Both the position numbers and the translations under genes were made by a program. The notes beneath the pieces were generated by a model. That model was not told where the DNA came from and ran no database searches. It saw only the letters and a list, made by a program, of their open reading frames with translations. Of a stretch of 64,000 bases of DNA, positions 57,725 through 64,000 are shown piece by piece (positions within the stretch are counted from its first letter, which is position 1; every line of letters begins with the position of its first letter). Origin of the DNA: WHSW01 sp033856255 (GTDB taxonomy: Bacteria; Actinomycetota; Thermoleophilia; Solirubrobacterales; 70-9); contig JAWVFH010000013.1 of the NCBI GenBank assembly GCA_033856255.1, positions 58,939 to 122,938 of the forward strand, written 5' to 3'.

Positions 57725-58870
57725 CTAGCAGCCGAGCTGGCGGGCGATGACCATCTGCATCACCTCGTCGGTGCCCTCGCCGATGGTCAGCACCTTTGCG
57801 TCGCGGTAGAAGCGGCACACCGGGTACTCCTCGATGTAGCCGTAGCCGCCATGGATCTGCACGGCCTCCTCGGTCGCTCGTACCGCGAGCCGGCCGGTCT
57901 TCAGCTTCGCCTGCGCCGCGGTGAGCGTGAACGCCTCGCCACGGTCCTTCTGGACCGCCGCGCTGTAGGTCAGCAGCCGGGCGGCTTCGATCTCGGTGGA
58001 GATGTCTGCGAGCTTCATCTGGATCGCCTGGAAGCGAGAGATCGGCTGCCCGAATGCCCGCCGCTCCTTCGCGTAGGCGAGCGCCTCGTCGAGTGCGCCC
58101 TGGGCAAGCCCCAGGCCCATCGCAGCGACCCCGATCCGGCCGCCGTCGAGGATGTGGAGGACGTTCTTGAAGCCCTCGCCGCGGCGCCCGAGCAGGTTCG
58201 ACTCCGGCACCCGGCAGTCGGCGAACGACAGCGGCCGCGTGTCGGAGGCGTTCCAGCCCATCTTCCGGTACTGCTCGCCCAGCTCGTATCCGGGGGTGCC
58301 GTTGGGAACGATGATGTTCGAGATCTCGCGCCCGTTGCCCCCGTCGCCGGTGACCGCGGTGATCGTCACGCAGCCGGTGATGTCCGTTCCTGCGTTGGTG
58401 ATGAACTGCTTGGCCCCGTCGATCACCCACTCCCCGTCCTCCAGCTTCGCGCGCGTTCGGGTGGCGCCGGCGTCGGAGCCGGCCTCGGGCTCGGTCAGCC
58501 CGAAGGCCGCGAGGCGCTCTCCCGAGCAGAGGCTGGGTAGCCACTCGGACTTCTGCTCGTCGGTGCCCCAGAGGTTGATGGGCATCGTCCCCAGCGACGT
58601 GTGCCCGGCGACGGTGATGCACACGGACGCGTCGACCCGCGCGAGCTCCTCGATCGCCAGCGCGTAGGAGAGCGTGTCGGCGCCGCCGCCTCCGTACTCC
58701 TCCGGAAAGGGGATCCCCATCAGGCCGAGCTTGCCCAGCTTGGCCACGATCTCGTAGGGGAACGTCTTGGTGCGATCGAGCTCTCCGGCGACCGGCGCGA
58801 CCTCCTCGCGCGCGAACTCGCGCACGGTGTCGCGCAGCAGGCGCTGCTCGTCGCTCAGCTCGAAGTCCAC
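57725..58870 (-). CDS. Acyl-CoA dehydrogenase
   Basis: 381 residues, typical length. The N-terminal helical domain, then AAFGLTEPEAGSDAGATRT (FAD/substrate) and the catalytic base Glu in YGYIEEYPVCRFYRDAKVLTIGEGTDEVMQMVIAR (IYEGT-type region as IGEGTDE). It oxidises acyl-CoA to enoyl-CoA in beta-oxidation or branched-chain amino acid breakdown, passing electrons to ETF. GTG 58870 is six bases from TAGATT, whose TAG is the stop of the preceding gene. Confidence 0.95.
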   Translation of the reverse strand: MDFELSDEQRLLRDTVREFAREEVAPVAGELDRTKTFPYEIVAKLGKLGLMGIPFPEEYGGGGADTLSYALAIEELARVDASVCITVAGHTSLGTMPINLWGTDEQKSEWLPSLCSGERLAAFGLTEPEAGSDAGATRTRAKLEDGEWVIDGAKQFITNAGTDITGCVTITAVTGDGGNGREISNIIVPNGTPGYELGEQYRKMGWNASDTRPLSFADCRVPESNLLGRRGEGFKNVLHILDGGRIGVAAMGLGLAQGALDEALAYAKERRAFGQPISRFQAIQMKLADISTEIEAARLLTYSAAVQKDRGEAFTLTAAQAKLKTGRLAVRATEEAVQIHGGYGYIEEYPVCRFYRDAKVLTIGEGTDEVMQMVIARQLGC

Positions 58871-58876
58871 GCCGGG

Positions 58877-58882
58877 AATCTA
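58877..58882 (-). promoter_or_regulatory. -10 hexamer TAGATT whose TAG is the preceding stop codon
   Basis: On the minus strand TAG (58880-58882) ends the secreted-protein gene, and the hexamer ends six bases before GTG 58870 of the acyl-CoA dehydrogenase. Confidence 0.6.
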
Positions 58883-59782
58883 CTTGTGGCAGATCGCCGT
58901 GACGGTGAACGGGAACGTCTTCCCGCTGATGTTGACCTTCTGGATGCTCGCGCTCCACGCTGTTTGGGTGGAGTCGAAGGAGTTGACGACGAGCGCCTGC
59001 TTTCCGAACGGCCCAGCCTGCGCGATGCCCCCGCCGACGATCCACTCGCCGTTGGGGCATTGCCGGAGGCCGTCGTTGCTCGGGAAGGCAGCCTTGAAGC
59101 CTCGCGACAGGTAATGGAGACCGCCCGCCTTCCCGCAGCTCGCGTACGCGGTCGCATGCTGGCCCGCCTGGGTCATCGTGTCGATGGCGATCTTCCAGCC
59201 GTCGTCAGGCGTCGAGCCCTTGTCACCGGAGTCAAATGGGGCGGTCGCGACGAGTCGCTGAGCGCCGGGGAAAGTGCTTTCGCTCAGCGCCCCACCGCCG
59301 AGAACGTGCTTGCTGGCGGGACACGTGGCCTTGATCACCGTCCGCTTGTCGTCCGGGGTCGCCTGCGTCTTCTTCTCGTATCCAAGAGCCCTGACCTTCC
59401 CGCAGACGGCGTGCTCGGTGTAGCTGCGCTGCCCCGAGACCGAGCCGATGTCATCGACCACCACGCGCCAGCTGTCGAGCTTCGGCGTGCCCGGAATCTG
59501 GTCCAGCGGTCCCGACGAGTTGGCGAACAGAGTGCCGAAACCCCCGCCGCCGATCTCGAACCCGCCGCCGAAAGGCGACGGAGTCCCCGGGGATGTCGGA
59601 CACGGGTGGTAGGAGTCGACCGAGTTCTGCGCGGGAGGGTCGACGGTGGTGGTTGTGGTGTTCCCCTCGTAGGCGAGGTGGAGCTTCCCCAACCCGGCGC
59701 CGCTGGCCGCGGCGGGCAGGCAGACGGCCAGCGCCAGCGCCCCCAGCGATGCGATGCGAAGTGGTCCGCGCGAGAGCTTCAC
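58880..59782 (-). CDS. Secreted Cys-containing protein of unknown function
   Basis: 300 residues from GTG 59782, seven bases after TAGACT. A signal peptide (residues 8-28, ending ASGAG) precedes a Thr linker. Two or three repeats are visible, each with a Cys motif and hydrophobic strand: ATCPASKHVLGGGALSES, RQCPNGEWIVGGGIAQAG, and an N-terminal PCPTSPGTPSPFGGGFEIGG. The repeats look like one fold repeated three times (C-P-x-x-x-x-V-x-G-G-G). No known family named with confidence; extracellular or cell-surface. Confidence 0.72.
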   Translation of the reverse strand: MKLSRGPLRIASLGALALAVCLPAAASGAGLGKLHLAYEGNTTTTTVDPPAQNSVDSYHPCPTSPGTPSPFGGGFEIGGGGFGTLFANSSGPLDQIPGTPKLDSWRVVVDDIGSVSGQRSYTEHAVCGKVRALGYEKKTQATPDDKRTVIKATCPASKHVLGGGALSESTFPGAQRLVATAPFDSGDKGSTPDDGWKIAIDTMTQAGQHATAYASCGKAGGLHYLSRGFKAAFPSNDGLRQCPNGEWIVGGGIAQAGPFGKQALVVNSFDSTQTAWSASIQKVNISGKTFPFTVTAICHK

Positions 59783-59789
59783 CGCCACG

Positions 59790-59799
59790 AGTCTACGAT
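59790..59799. promoter_or_regulatory. Divergent promoter: two -10 hexamers sharing one TA
   Basis: In AGTCTACGAT the minus hexamer TAGACT (59790-59795) and the plus hexamer TACGAT (59794-59799) share TA 59794-59795. They are seven bases from GTG 59782 and eight from ATG 59808. Confidence 0.65.
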
Positions 59800-59807
59800 C
59801 CGCGGCG

Positions 59808-60269
59808 ATGGCGAGCGAAGAACAGGCCGGCGCCCGGCCCGCGCGCCGGCTGCCCCGCCGCAAGCGGGCGGCCACGACCGAGGTCCGTCTCGGGCGCCGG
59901 CGCTCTGACGGCGTCGCGCCGAGCCTCTACGTCTGGGTCGAGCGGGGGGTCGAGCGGCGCCCCCGGGTCGCCGCCGCGCTGCGCGGGCGCATCGTCTTTC
60001 GCTTCGAGGAGAACCTCTCGCCGCTGCTGCTCAACTTCGGCGACGGTCTGATCGAGGTCTCCGATGCAGATCTCGCGGCCCCTGATCTGACGGTGTCCGG
60101 GCGCCTGCCCGACATCGTCGCGCTGGCCACCGCCCCGCACGTGCTCGGCGTCCCGAACCCTGTGCGCCCGAGGGGGCTCTCGGCGATCCTGCGGCTCTCC
60201 AGCGGACGGGTGGCGATCGAGGGCGACCGCGGCCTGGCGTTGCGTCTGATTCGCCTCCTGGCGCTCTAG
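59808..60269 (+). CDS. SCP2-like lipid-binding domain protein (tentative)
   Basis: 153 residues. A basic disordered N-terminus (ARPARRLPRRKRAATTEVRLG) precedes a domain with GRIVFRFEENLSPLLLNFGDGLIEVSDADLAAPDLTVSGRLPDIV and a C-terminal SGRVAIEGDRGLALRLIRLLAL, which resembles the sheet and last helix of SCP2 sterol-carrier domains. ATG 59808 is chosen for the hexamer eight bases upstream. Its TAG lies in CTAG and is shared with the convergent pepA stop. Confidence 0.65.
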   Translation: MASEEQAGARPARRLPRRKRAATTEVRLGRRRSDGVAPSLYVWVERGVERRPRVAAALRGRIVFRFEENLSPLLLNFGDGLIEVSDADLAAPDLTVSGRLPDIVALATAPHVLGVPNPVRPRGLSAILRLSSGRVAIEGDRGLALRLIRLLAL

Positions 60270-61711
60270 GCGGCCAGCTCGCGGGCCAGCGCGACCAGCA
60301 GGCGAACCCCGTATCCGGTTGGGCCGTTGCCGACGTACTCGCGGCCTACGTCCCAGGAGGTCCCCGCGATGTCGAGGTGCACCCAGGGCTTGCCGCCGAC
60401 GAACTCCTCCAGGAACGACGCGGCATAGATGGTTCCAGCCTTCCGCTTCGATGCGGCGTTCGTCAGGTCGGCCACCTTGCCCTTCGTCAGCTCCTTGTAC
60501 TCGGCGTGCAGCGGCAGCCGCCAGGCGAGCTCGCCCGTTGCATCGGCGGCCACGCCCACGCGGGCGGCCCAGTCGTCGTCGTTCGAGATCAGCGCTGCGT
60601 ATGTCGAGCCGAGCGCGACGAGGACGGCGCCCGTCAGGGTCGCCAGGTCGATGACGCGGTCGGCCTCCATGTCGCGAACGCAGTAGGTCAGCGCGTCGGC
60701 GAGGATCAGCCTGCCCTCGGCATCGGTGTTGTTCACCTCCACCGTCTTGCCGTTGAGCTGGGTGATGATGTCGCCGGGGCGCATCGAATGGCCGCTCGGC
60801 ATGTTCTCCGTCGCCGGGACGACGGCGACGAGATCCACCTTCAGCTCGAGCTCGGCGATCGCCGCAAAGCCCTCCAGCACCGCCGCGGCGCCCGACATGT
60901 CCATCTTCATCTCCTGCATCCCGCCCGCGGGCTTGATCGAGATGCCACCCGAGTCGAACGTGACGCCCTTGCCGACCAGCCCGACCGTCTCCTGGCCGCC
61001 GCCTGTGTAGCGCAGGGCGATCAGGCACGGCTCAGCGTGGGAGCCGCTCGCGACCGCGGCCAGGCCGCCCATTCCGCGCTCGACGATCTCCTCGCGGCCG
61101 AGCACCTCGACGCTGACCGTTTCGTGCGCCGCGGCGATCTCTCGCGCGCGCTCGGCGAGGTCCTCGGGCCGCAGCACGTTCGCGGGCAGGCTCTGCAACT
61201 CGCGGGCCCTGTTCGCGGCCTCGGACGCCACTCGCGCGGCCTCGACGTCAGCGCCTACCCCAGCCTCGTCGACACCGGCAAGCAGAAGCGTCTCGAGCGT
61301 GGGAGGGGTGGGGTTCTCGGGATCGCGCGAGCGGAAGCGGTCGAAGCGGTACGAGGCGAGGACCGTCCCCTCCACCAGGGCCGCGGCGACGACGCCGGCT
61401 CCAACGCTTGCGACAGGAGGGGCCCATGCGAGACGCAGGGCGTCGAGCCGGCCCGCCTCCCTACCTGCGATCGCCGCGGCAACCCGCAGGCGCTCGGCGT
61501 TCAGGTCCTGCTCTTTGCCGAGGCCGACGATGAGGTGGCGGCGTCCATCCTCGAGATGGAGGGTGGTCGTCTTCTTGAAGGCCGCCTTGACGTCGCCTGC
61601 GCCAGGCGCCGAGGCGATCGCCGCGGGCAGCTCGTCACCCTCGCTGAGCCCGGTCACGAAGAGGTCGGCCTCGGCCTCTGCGAGCGGGCTTTTCGTGACT
61701 TCGATCTGCAT
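60266..61711 (-). CDS. pepA: Leucyl aminopeptidase (M17)
   Basis: 481 residues. The catalytic domain has VGKGVTFDSGGISIKPAGGMQEMKMDMSGAA (first metal and Lys) and the family signature NTDAEGRLILADAL with Asp and Glu metal ligands. It removes N-terminal Leu and other residues from peptides as a cytosolic hexamer with two metal ions. ATG 61711 is eight bases after TAAGGT. It converges on the SCP2-like gene with a shared CTAG. Confidence 0.95.
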   Translation of the reverse strand: MQIEVTKSPLAEAEADLFVTGLSEGDELPAAIASAPGAGDVKAAFKKTTTLHLEDGRRHLIVGLGKEQDLNAERLRVAAAIAGREAGRLDALRLAWAPPVASVGAGVVAAALVEGTVLASYRFDRFRSRDPENPTPPTLETLLLAGVDEAGVGADVEAARVASEAANRARELQSLPANVLRPEDLAERAREIAAAHETVSVEVLGREEIVERGMGGLAAVASGSHAEPCLIALRYTGGGQETVGLVGKGVTFDSGGISIKPAGGMQEMKMDMSGAAAVLEGFAAIAELELKVDLVAVVPATENMPSGHSMRPGDIITQLNGKTVEVNNTDAEGRLILADALTYCVRDMEADRVIDLATLTGAVLVALGSTYAALISNDDDWAARVGVAADATGELAWRLPLHAEYKELTKGKVADLTNAASKRKAGTIYAASFLEEFVGGKPWVHLDIAGTSWDVGREYVGNGPTGYGVRLLVALARELAA

Positions 61712-61719
61712 CGCGGGCC

Positions 61720-61725
61720 ACCTTA
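61720..61725 (-). promoter_or_regulatory. -10 hexamer TAAGGT of pepA
   Basis: TAAGGT on the minus strand ends eight bases before ATG 61711. The remaining gap to the thiolase gene (to 61836) holds GAAAGG, a modest ribosome site eight bases before ATG 61837, and a possible TAGCAT. Confidence 0.5.
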
Positions 61726-61836
61726 TTGCCTATCCGGCCAGGGAATCGCACACCGACCGGATCGGCACTTATCTAGCATTCAGGTACCACCCTTCTCGTC
61801 CGCCGCAGCGGCCGCCCCGCGAATCGAAAGGCTCAG

Positions 61837-63021
61837 ATGTCGAACTCAGTCATCCTCGGTACTGCCCGCACCCCGTTCGGAAAGATGGGCGGGGCGTTTG
61901 CGTCGCTCGACGCGATCAAGCTCGGCAGCGCCGCGATCGAGGCAGCGCTCGAGCGCTCAGAGGTGGCCGCCGACCAGGTTCAGCAGGTCGTCTTCGGCCA
62001 GGTCCTGCAGGCGGGCCAGGGTCAGATTCCCTCGCGCCAGGCGCAGATCCAGGCCGGGATCCCGAAGGAGGTCCCCTCGGAGACGATCAACAAGGTGTGC
62101 GCCTCGGGAATGCGGGCCATCGGAGTCAGCGACCTGGCGATCCGGGCCGGCGAGCTCGACGTGGGCGTTGCGGGAGGGATGGAGTCGATGTCCGGCGCTC
62201 CCTACCTGCTGCCGGGCGCCCGGTTCGGGTTTCGCATGGGCGACGTCACGGCGATCGACGCGATGACCCACGACGGCCTTACCAACCCCTTCACGGGCAA
62301 GCAGATGATCAACGAGGCCAGCGAGGTCTCGAACGAGCTCGAGATCACCCGCGCGGACATGGATCGCTGGGCCGCCCGCTCGCACCAGCTCGCCGCGAAG
62401 GCCACCGAGGAGGGGTTGCTCGCGGAGGAGATCGTCCCGGTCACGGTGAAGGTCAAGAAGGAGGAGCGCGAGGTCGCCGCCGACGAGGCGATCCGCCCCG
62501 ACACGACGATCGAGACGCTCGCCAAGCTGCCGGCCATCGGGGGCGAGAACGCGACGCACACGGCCGGCAACGCGCCGGGCGTCAACGACGGCGGGGCGGC
62601 GGTCGTGATCGCGTCCGAGGAGTGGGCGCAGGCGAATGGCCACGAGCCGTTTGCCCGCGTGGTCTCCTACGGCGCGGTCGCCGACGACTTCGCATACCTC
62701 GCGCGCACCCCCGCGAAGGCCGCGAAGGTGGCCCTTGACAAGATCGGCAAGACCGCCGCCGATGTGGATCTCTGGGAGATCAACGAGGCGTTTGCCTCGG
62801 TGGCGCTCAACTCGCTGCGGATGCTCGGGGTCGACGAGGACAGGGTCAATGTCAACGGCGGCGCGATCGCGCTGGGCCATCCGATCGGCGCCTCGGGCGC
62901 CCGGATCGTCGGCGCCCTCGTCCACGAGCTGCGCCGCCGCGGCGGCGGGCTCGGCGTCGCGGCCATCTGCTCAGGTGGCGGCCAGGGCGACGCCATAGTG
63001 CTGGAGGTCAACGGCGGCTAG
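61837..63021 (+). CDS. Acetyl-CoA C-acetyltransferase (thiolase)
   Basis: 394 residues. The nucleophile Cys88 is in INKVCASGMRAI; DLWEINEAFASVALNSL and NVNGGAIALGHPIGASGARI carry the His; and the second Cys is in AAICSGGGQGDAIVLEVNGG. Either condenses two acetyl-CoA or cleaves 3-ketoacyl-CoA. It follows pepA divergently and precedes a HAD-IB gene. The annotation as biosynthetic or degradative is not decided by sequence alone. Confidence 0.95.
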   Translation: MSNSVILGTARTPFGKMGGAFASLDAIKLGSAAIEAALERSEVAADQVQQVVFGQVLQAGQGQIPSRQAQIQAGIPKEVPSETINKVCASGMRAIGVSDLAIRAGELDVGVAGGMESMSGAPYLLPGARFGFRMGDVTAIDAMTHDGLTNPFTGKQMINEASEVSNELEITRADMDRWAARSHQLAAKATEEGLLAEEIVPVTVKVKKEEREVAADEAIRPDTTIETLAKLPAIGGENATHTAGNAPGVNDGGAAVVIASEEWAQANGHEPFARVVSYGAVADDFAYLARTPAKAAKVALDKIGKTAADVDLWEINEAFASVALNSLRMLGVDEDRVNVNGGAIALGHPIGASGARIVGALVHELRRRGGGLGVAAICSGGGQGDAIVLEVNGG

Positions 63022-63030
63022 CGCGGCCGA

Positions 63031-63036
63031 TAAGGG
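63031..63036 (+). promoter_or_regulatory. Possible -10 hexamer TAAGGG of the HAD-IB gene
   Basis: TAAGGG ends seven bases before GTG 63044. The last base differs from the usual TANNNT. Confidence 0.3.
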
Positions 63037-63043
63037 CGGCGGC

Positions 63044-63796
63044 GTGGCCGCTGCTTTCTTCGACCTCGATAAGACCCTGATGGCGGGCTCGTCGGGGATG
63101 GTGTGGGCGCGGGTATCGCGCGAGGCCGGGCTGCTGCCGCGATCGCTGATGGCGCGCTGGGCGGTGGACCACCTGCGCTACCGGCTGCGCGGCGCCAGCG
63201 ACGAGGCGGCCGCCGAGGTGATGAAGCAGGTGAAGGACTTCATGCTCGGGGTCAAGGTTCGCGACCTGGAGCGCCTCGGCCCGATGGTCATCGCGGGCGT
63301 CCTGCCTCGCATCAACCCGCAGATGCTCGCCGAGGTCCACACGCATCAGGACGCCGGCCGCGAGACCTTCATCGTCAGCGCCGCCGGGAGCTACGTCGTC
63401 GAGGAGCTGGCGCGGGTGCTCGGCATGACCGGCGGGATGGGCACCGGGTACGAGATCCGCGACGGCTCGTTCACGGGCGAGCTGGAGGGCCCGTTCATGT
63501 ATGGGCCGGGCAAGGTTGAGGCAATGCGCTCGCTCGCTGCCGAGCGAGGGATAGACCTGGCGGAGTCGTGGGCCTATTCCGACGCCGCGTCGGACCTGCC
63601 GATGCTCCGGGCCGTTGGCAATGCCGTCTGCGTGAATCCCGACCCGCAGCTCCTCGCCGTGGCCCGCGAGGAGGGCTGGCGAGTGATGCGATTCGACAAG
63701 CTGGGCCGCCGGCTCGCGATCGCCGGAGCCGCTCTGAGCGCTGCCGCTGCCGGCGCTGTGGGCACGGTGCTCGCCTCGCGTCGGCGCCGCTCGTAG
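63044..63796 (+). CDS. HAD-IB family phosphatase, membrane-linked
   Basis: 250 residues. Motif I FFDLDKTLMAGSS near 5-17 (nucleophile Asp7, Asp9), motif II Ser in FIVSAAGSY, motif III Lys in GPGKVEAMR and motif IV SDAASDLPMLRAVG match SerB/CicA-type HAD-IB enzymes. A hydrophobic C-terminal stretch (about 225-245, LAIAGAALSAAAAGAVGTVL) with Arg tail suggests tethering to the membrane. The substrate may be a phospholipid head group or phosphoserine; not known. Confidence 0.85.
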   Translation: MAAAFFDLDKTLMAGSSGMVWARVSREAGLLPRSLMARWAVDHLRYRLRGASDEAAAEVMKQVKDFMLGVKVRDLERLGPMVIAGVLPRINPQMLAEVHTHQDAGRETFIVSAAGSYVVEELARVLGMTGGMGTGYEIRDGSFTGELEGPFMYGPGKVEAMRSLAAERGIDLAESWAYSDAASDLPMLRAVGNAVCVNPDPQLLAVAREEGWRVMRFDKLGRRLAIAGAALSAAAAGAVGTVLASRRRRS

Positions 63797-63799
63797 ACT
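63794..63799 (+). promoter_or_regulatory. -10 hexamer TAGACT whose TAG is the preceding stop codon
   Basis: TAG (63794-63796) ends the HAD-IB gene; the hexamer ends six bases before ATG 63806 of the mutase gene. Confidence 0.6.
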
Positions 63800-63805
63800 T
63801 TCCCA

Positions 63806-64000
63806 ATGGCCGTCGAGCCCGAGGCACGCCGCCGAGCCCACCAGTGGCTCGATGAGGTCTACGCCCAGCAGAGCGAGCGCGAGGCGCTCTTCGAGACCCT
63901 CTCGGGCGAGCCGGTCAAGCCCCTCTACGGCCCCGAGGACGGCGCCGAGCGCGATCACGAGCGCGAGATCGGCCTGCCCGGCGAGTATCCGTTCACCCGC
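63806..64000 (+). CDS. Methylmalonyl-CoA mutase (large chain or fusion), 3' truncated by the window edge
   Basis: Only the first 65 codons lie in the window. From ATG 63806 they include KPLYGPEDGAERDHEREIGL and PGEYPFTR, the N-terminal signature of the cobalamin-dependent acyl-CoA mutase family, where the Tyr and Phe-Thr-Arg residues line the substrate channel. It would interconvert methylmalonyl-CoA and succinyl-CoA, or a related substrate. The meaB gene at 56361 encodes the helper GTPase. Which subtype it is depends on the rest of the gene. Confidence 0.85.
   Translation, partial: MAVEPEARRRAHQWLDEVYAQQSEREALFETLSGEPVKPLYGPEDGAERDHEREIGLPGEYPFTR

Overview
The window is GC-rich, densely coding actinobacterial chromosome. 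F420-type luciferase-like oxidoreductases, egtB-egtD, a wax-ester/diacylglycerol acyltransferase, a DipZ-like protein, a Get3-like ATPase pair, a mycobacterial Rv1264-type cyclase and a PilT-type pilus ATPase point to Actinomycetota. The mixture, with many TANNNT leaderless promoters, suggests a deep branch such as Solirubrobacterales/Thermoleophilia (inference; no rRNA is present). No tRNA, rRNA, CRISPR array, insertion sequence or prophage was seen.

Layout. 1-7.7 kb: a partial ATP-grasp gene, a VanZ-like protein, an LLM oxidoreductase, and a minus-strand MFS transporter, P-type ATPase and pyruvate kinase series. 7.8-11.6 kb: a complete OpuC/ProU-type osmoprotectant ABC transporter. 11.6-19.4 kb: HAD phosphatase, WS/DGAT, a secreted propeller protein, LLM oxidoreductase, SnoaL-like protein, a Ser/Thr kinase with an extracellular propeller, and a convergent FHA-HTH regulator. 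19.4-24.9 kb: three-gene NAD(P) transhydrogenase and small membrane or secreted proteins, one with a pilin-like N-terminus. 24.9-33.9 kb: SDR, egtB-egtD, LLM oxidoreductase, glpX, a PQQ-type sugar dehydrogenase and a YihY protein. 34.2-41.3 kb: housekeeping sigma factor, a zinc-ribbon/HTH protein, GNAT, PilT, HxlR regulator, a 611-residue orphan protein and a run of hairpins. 41.3-46.1 kb: DsbA-like protein with two Get3/ArsA ATPases, divergent from a ParA-FtsZ pair. 46.1-51.3 kb: gamma-glutamyltransferase, Lon-N-domain protein, adenylate cyclase, DipZ-like protein. 51.3-56.3 kb: two methyltransferases, a GH57 branching enzyme, a GT4 glucosyltransferase and a hexapeptide acyltransferase, matching the content of the mycobacterial methylglucose lipopolysaccharide locus. 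56.3-64 kb: MeaB, PRC-barrel protein, acyl-CoA dehydrogenase, SCP2-like protein, leucyl aminopeptidase, thiolase, HAD-IB phosphatase and the start of methylmalonyl-CoA mutase.

Two features cut across the whole window. First, about 25 genes carry a TANNNT hexamer 6-10 bases before the start codon, as expected for leaderless transcription. In three divergent pairs the opposing hexamers share one central TA, and in four places the TAG stop of one gene is the first half of the next gene's hexamer. Second, two genes (egtB and the zinc-ribbon/HTH gene) have no usable ATG/GTG/TTG and appear to start at ATC.
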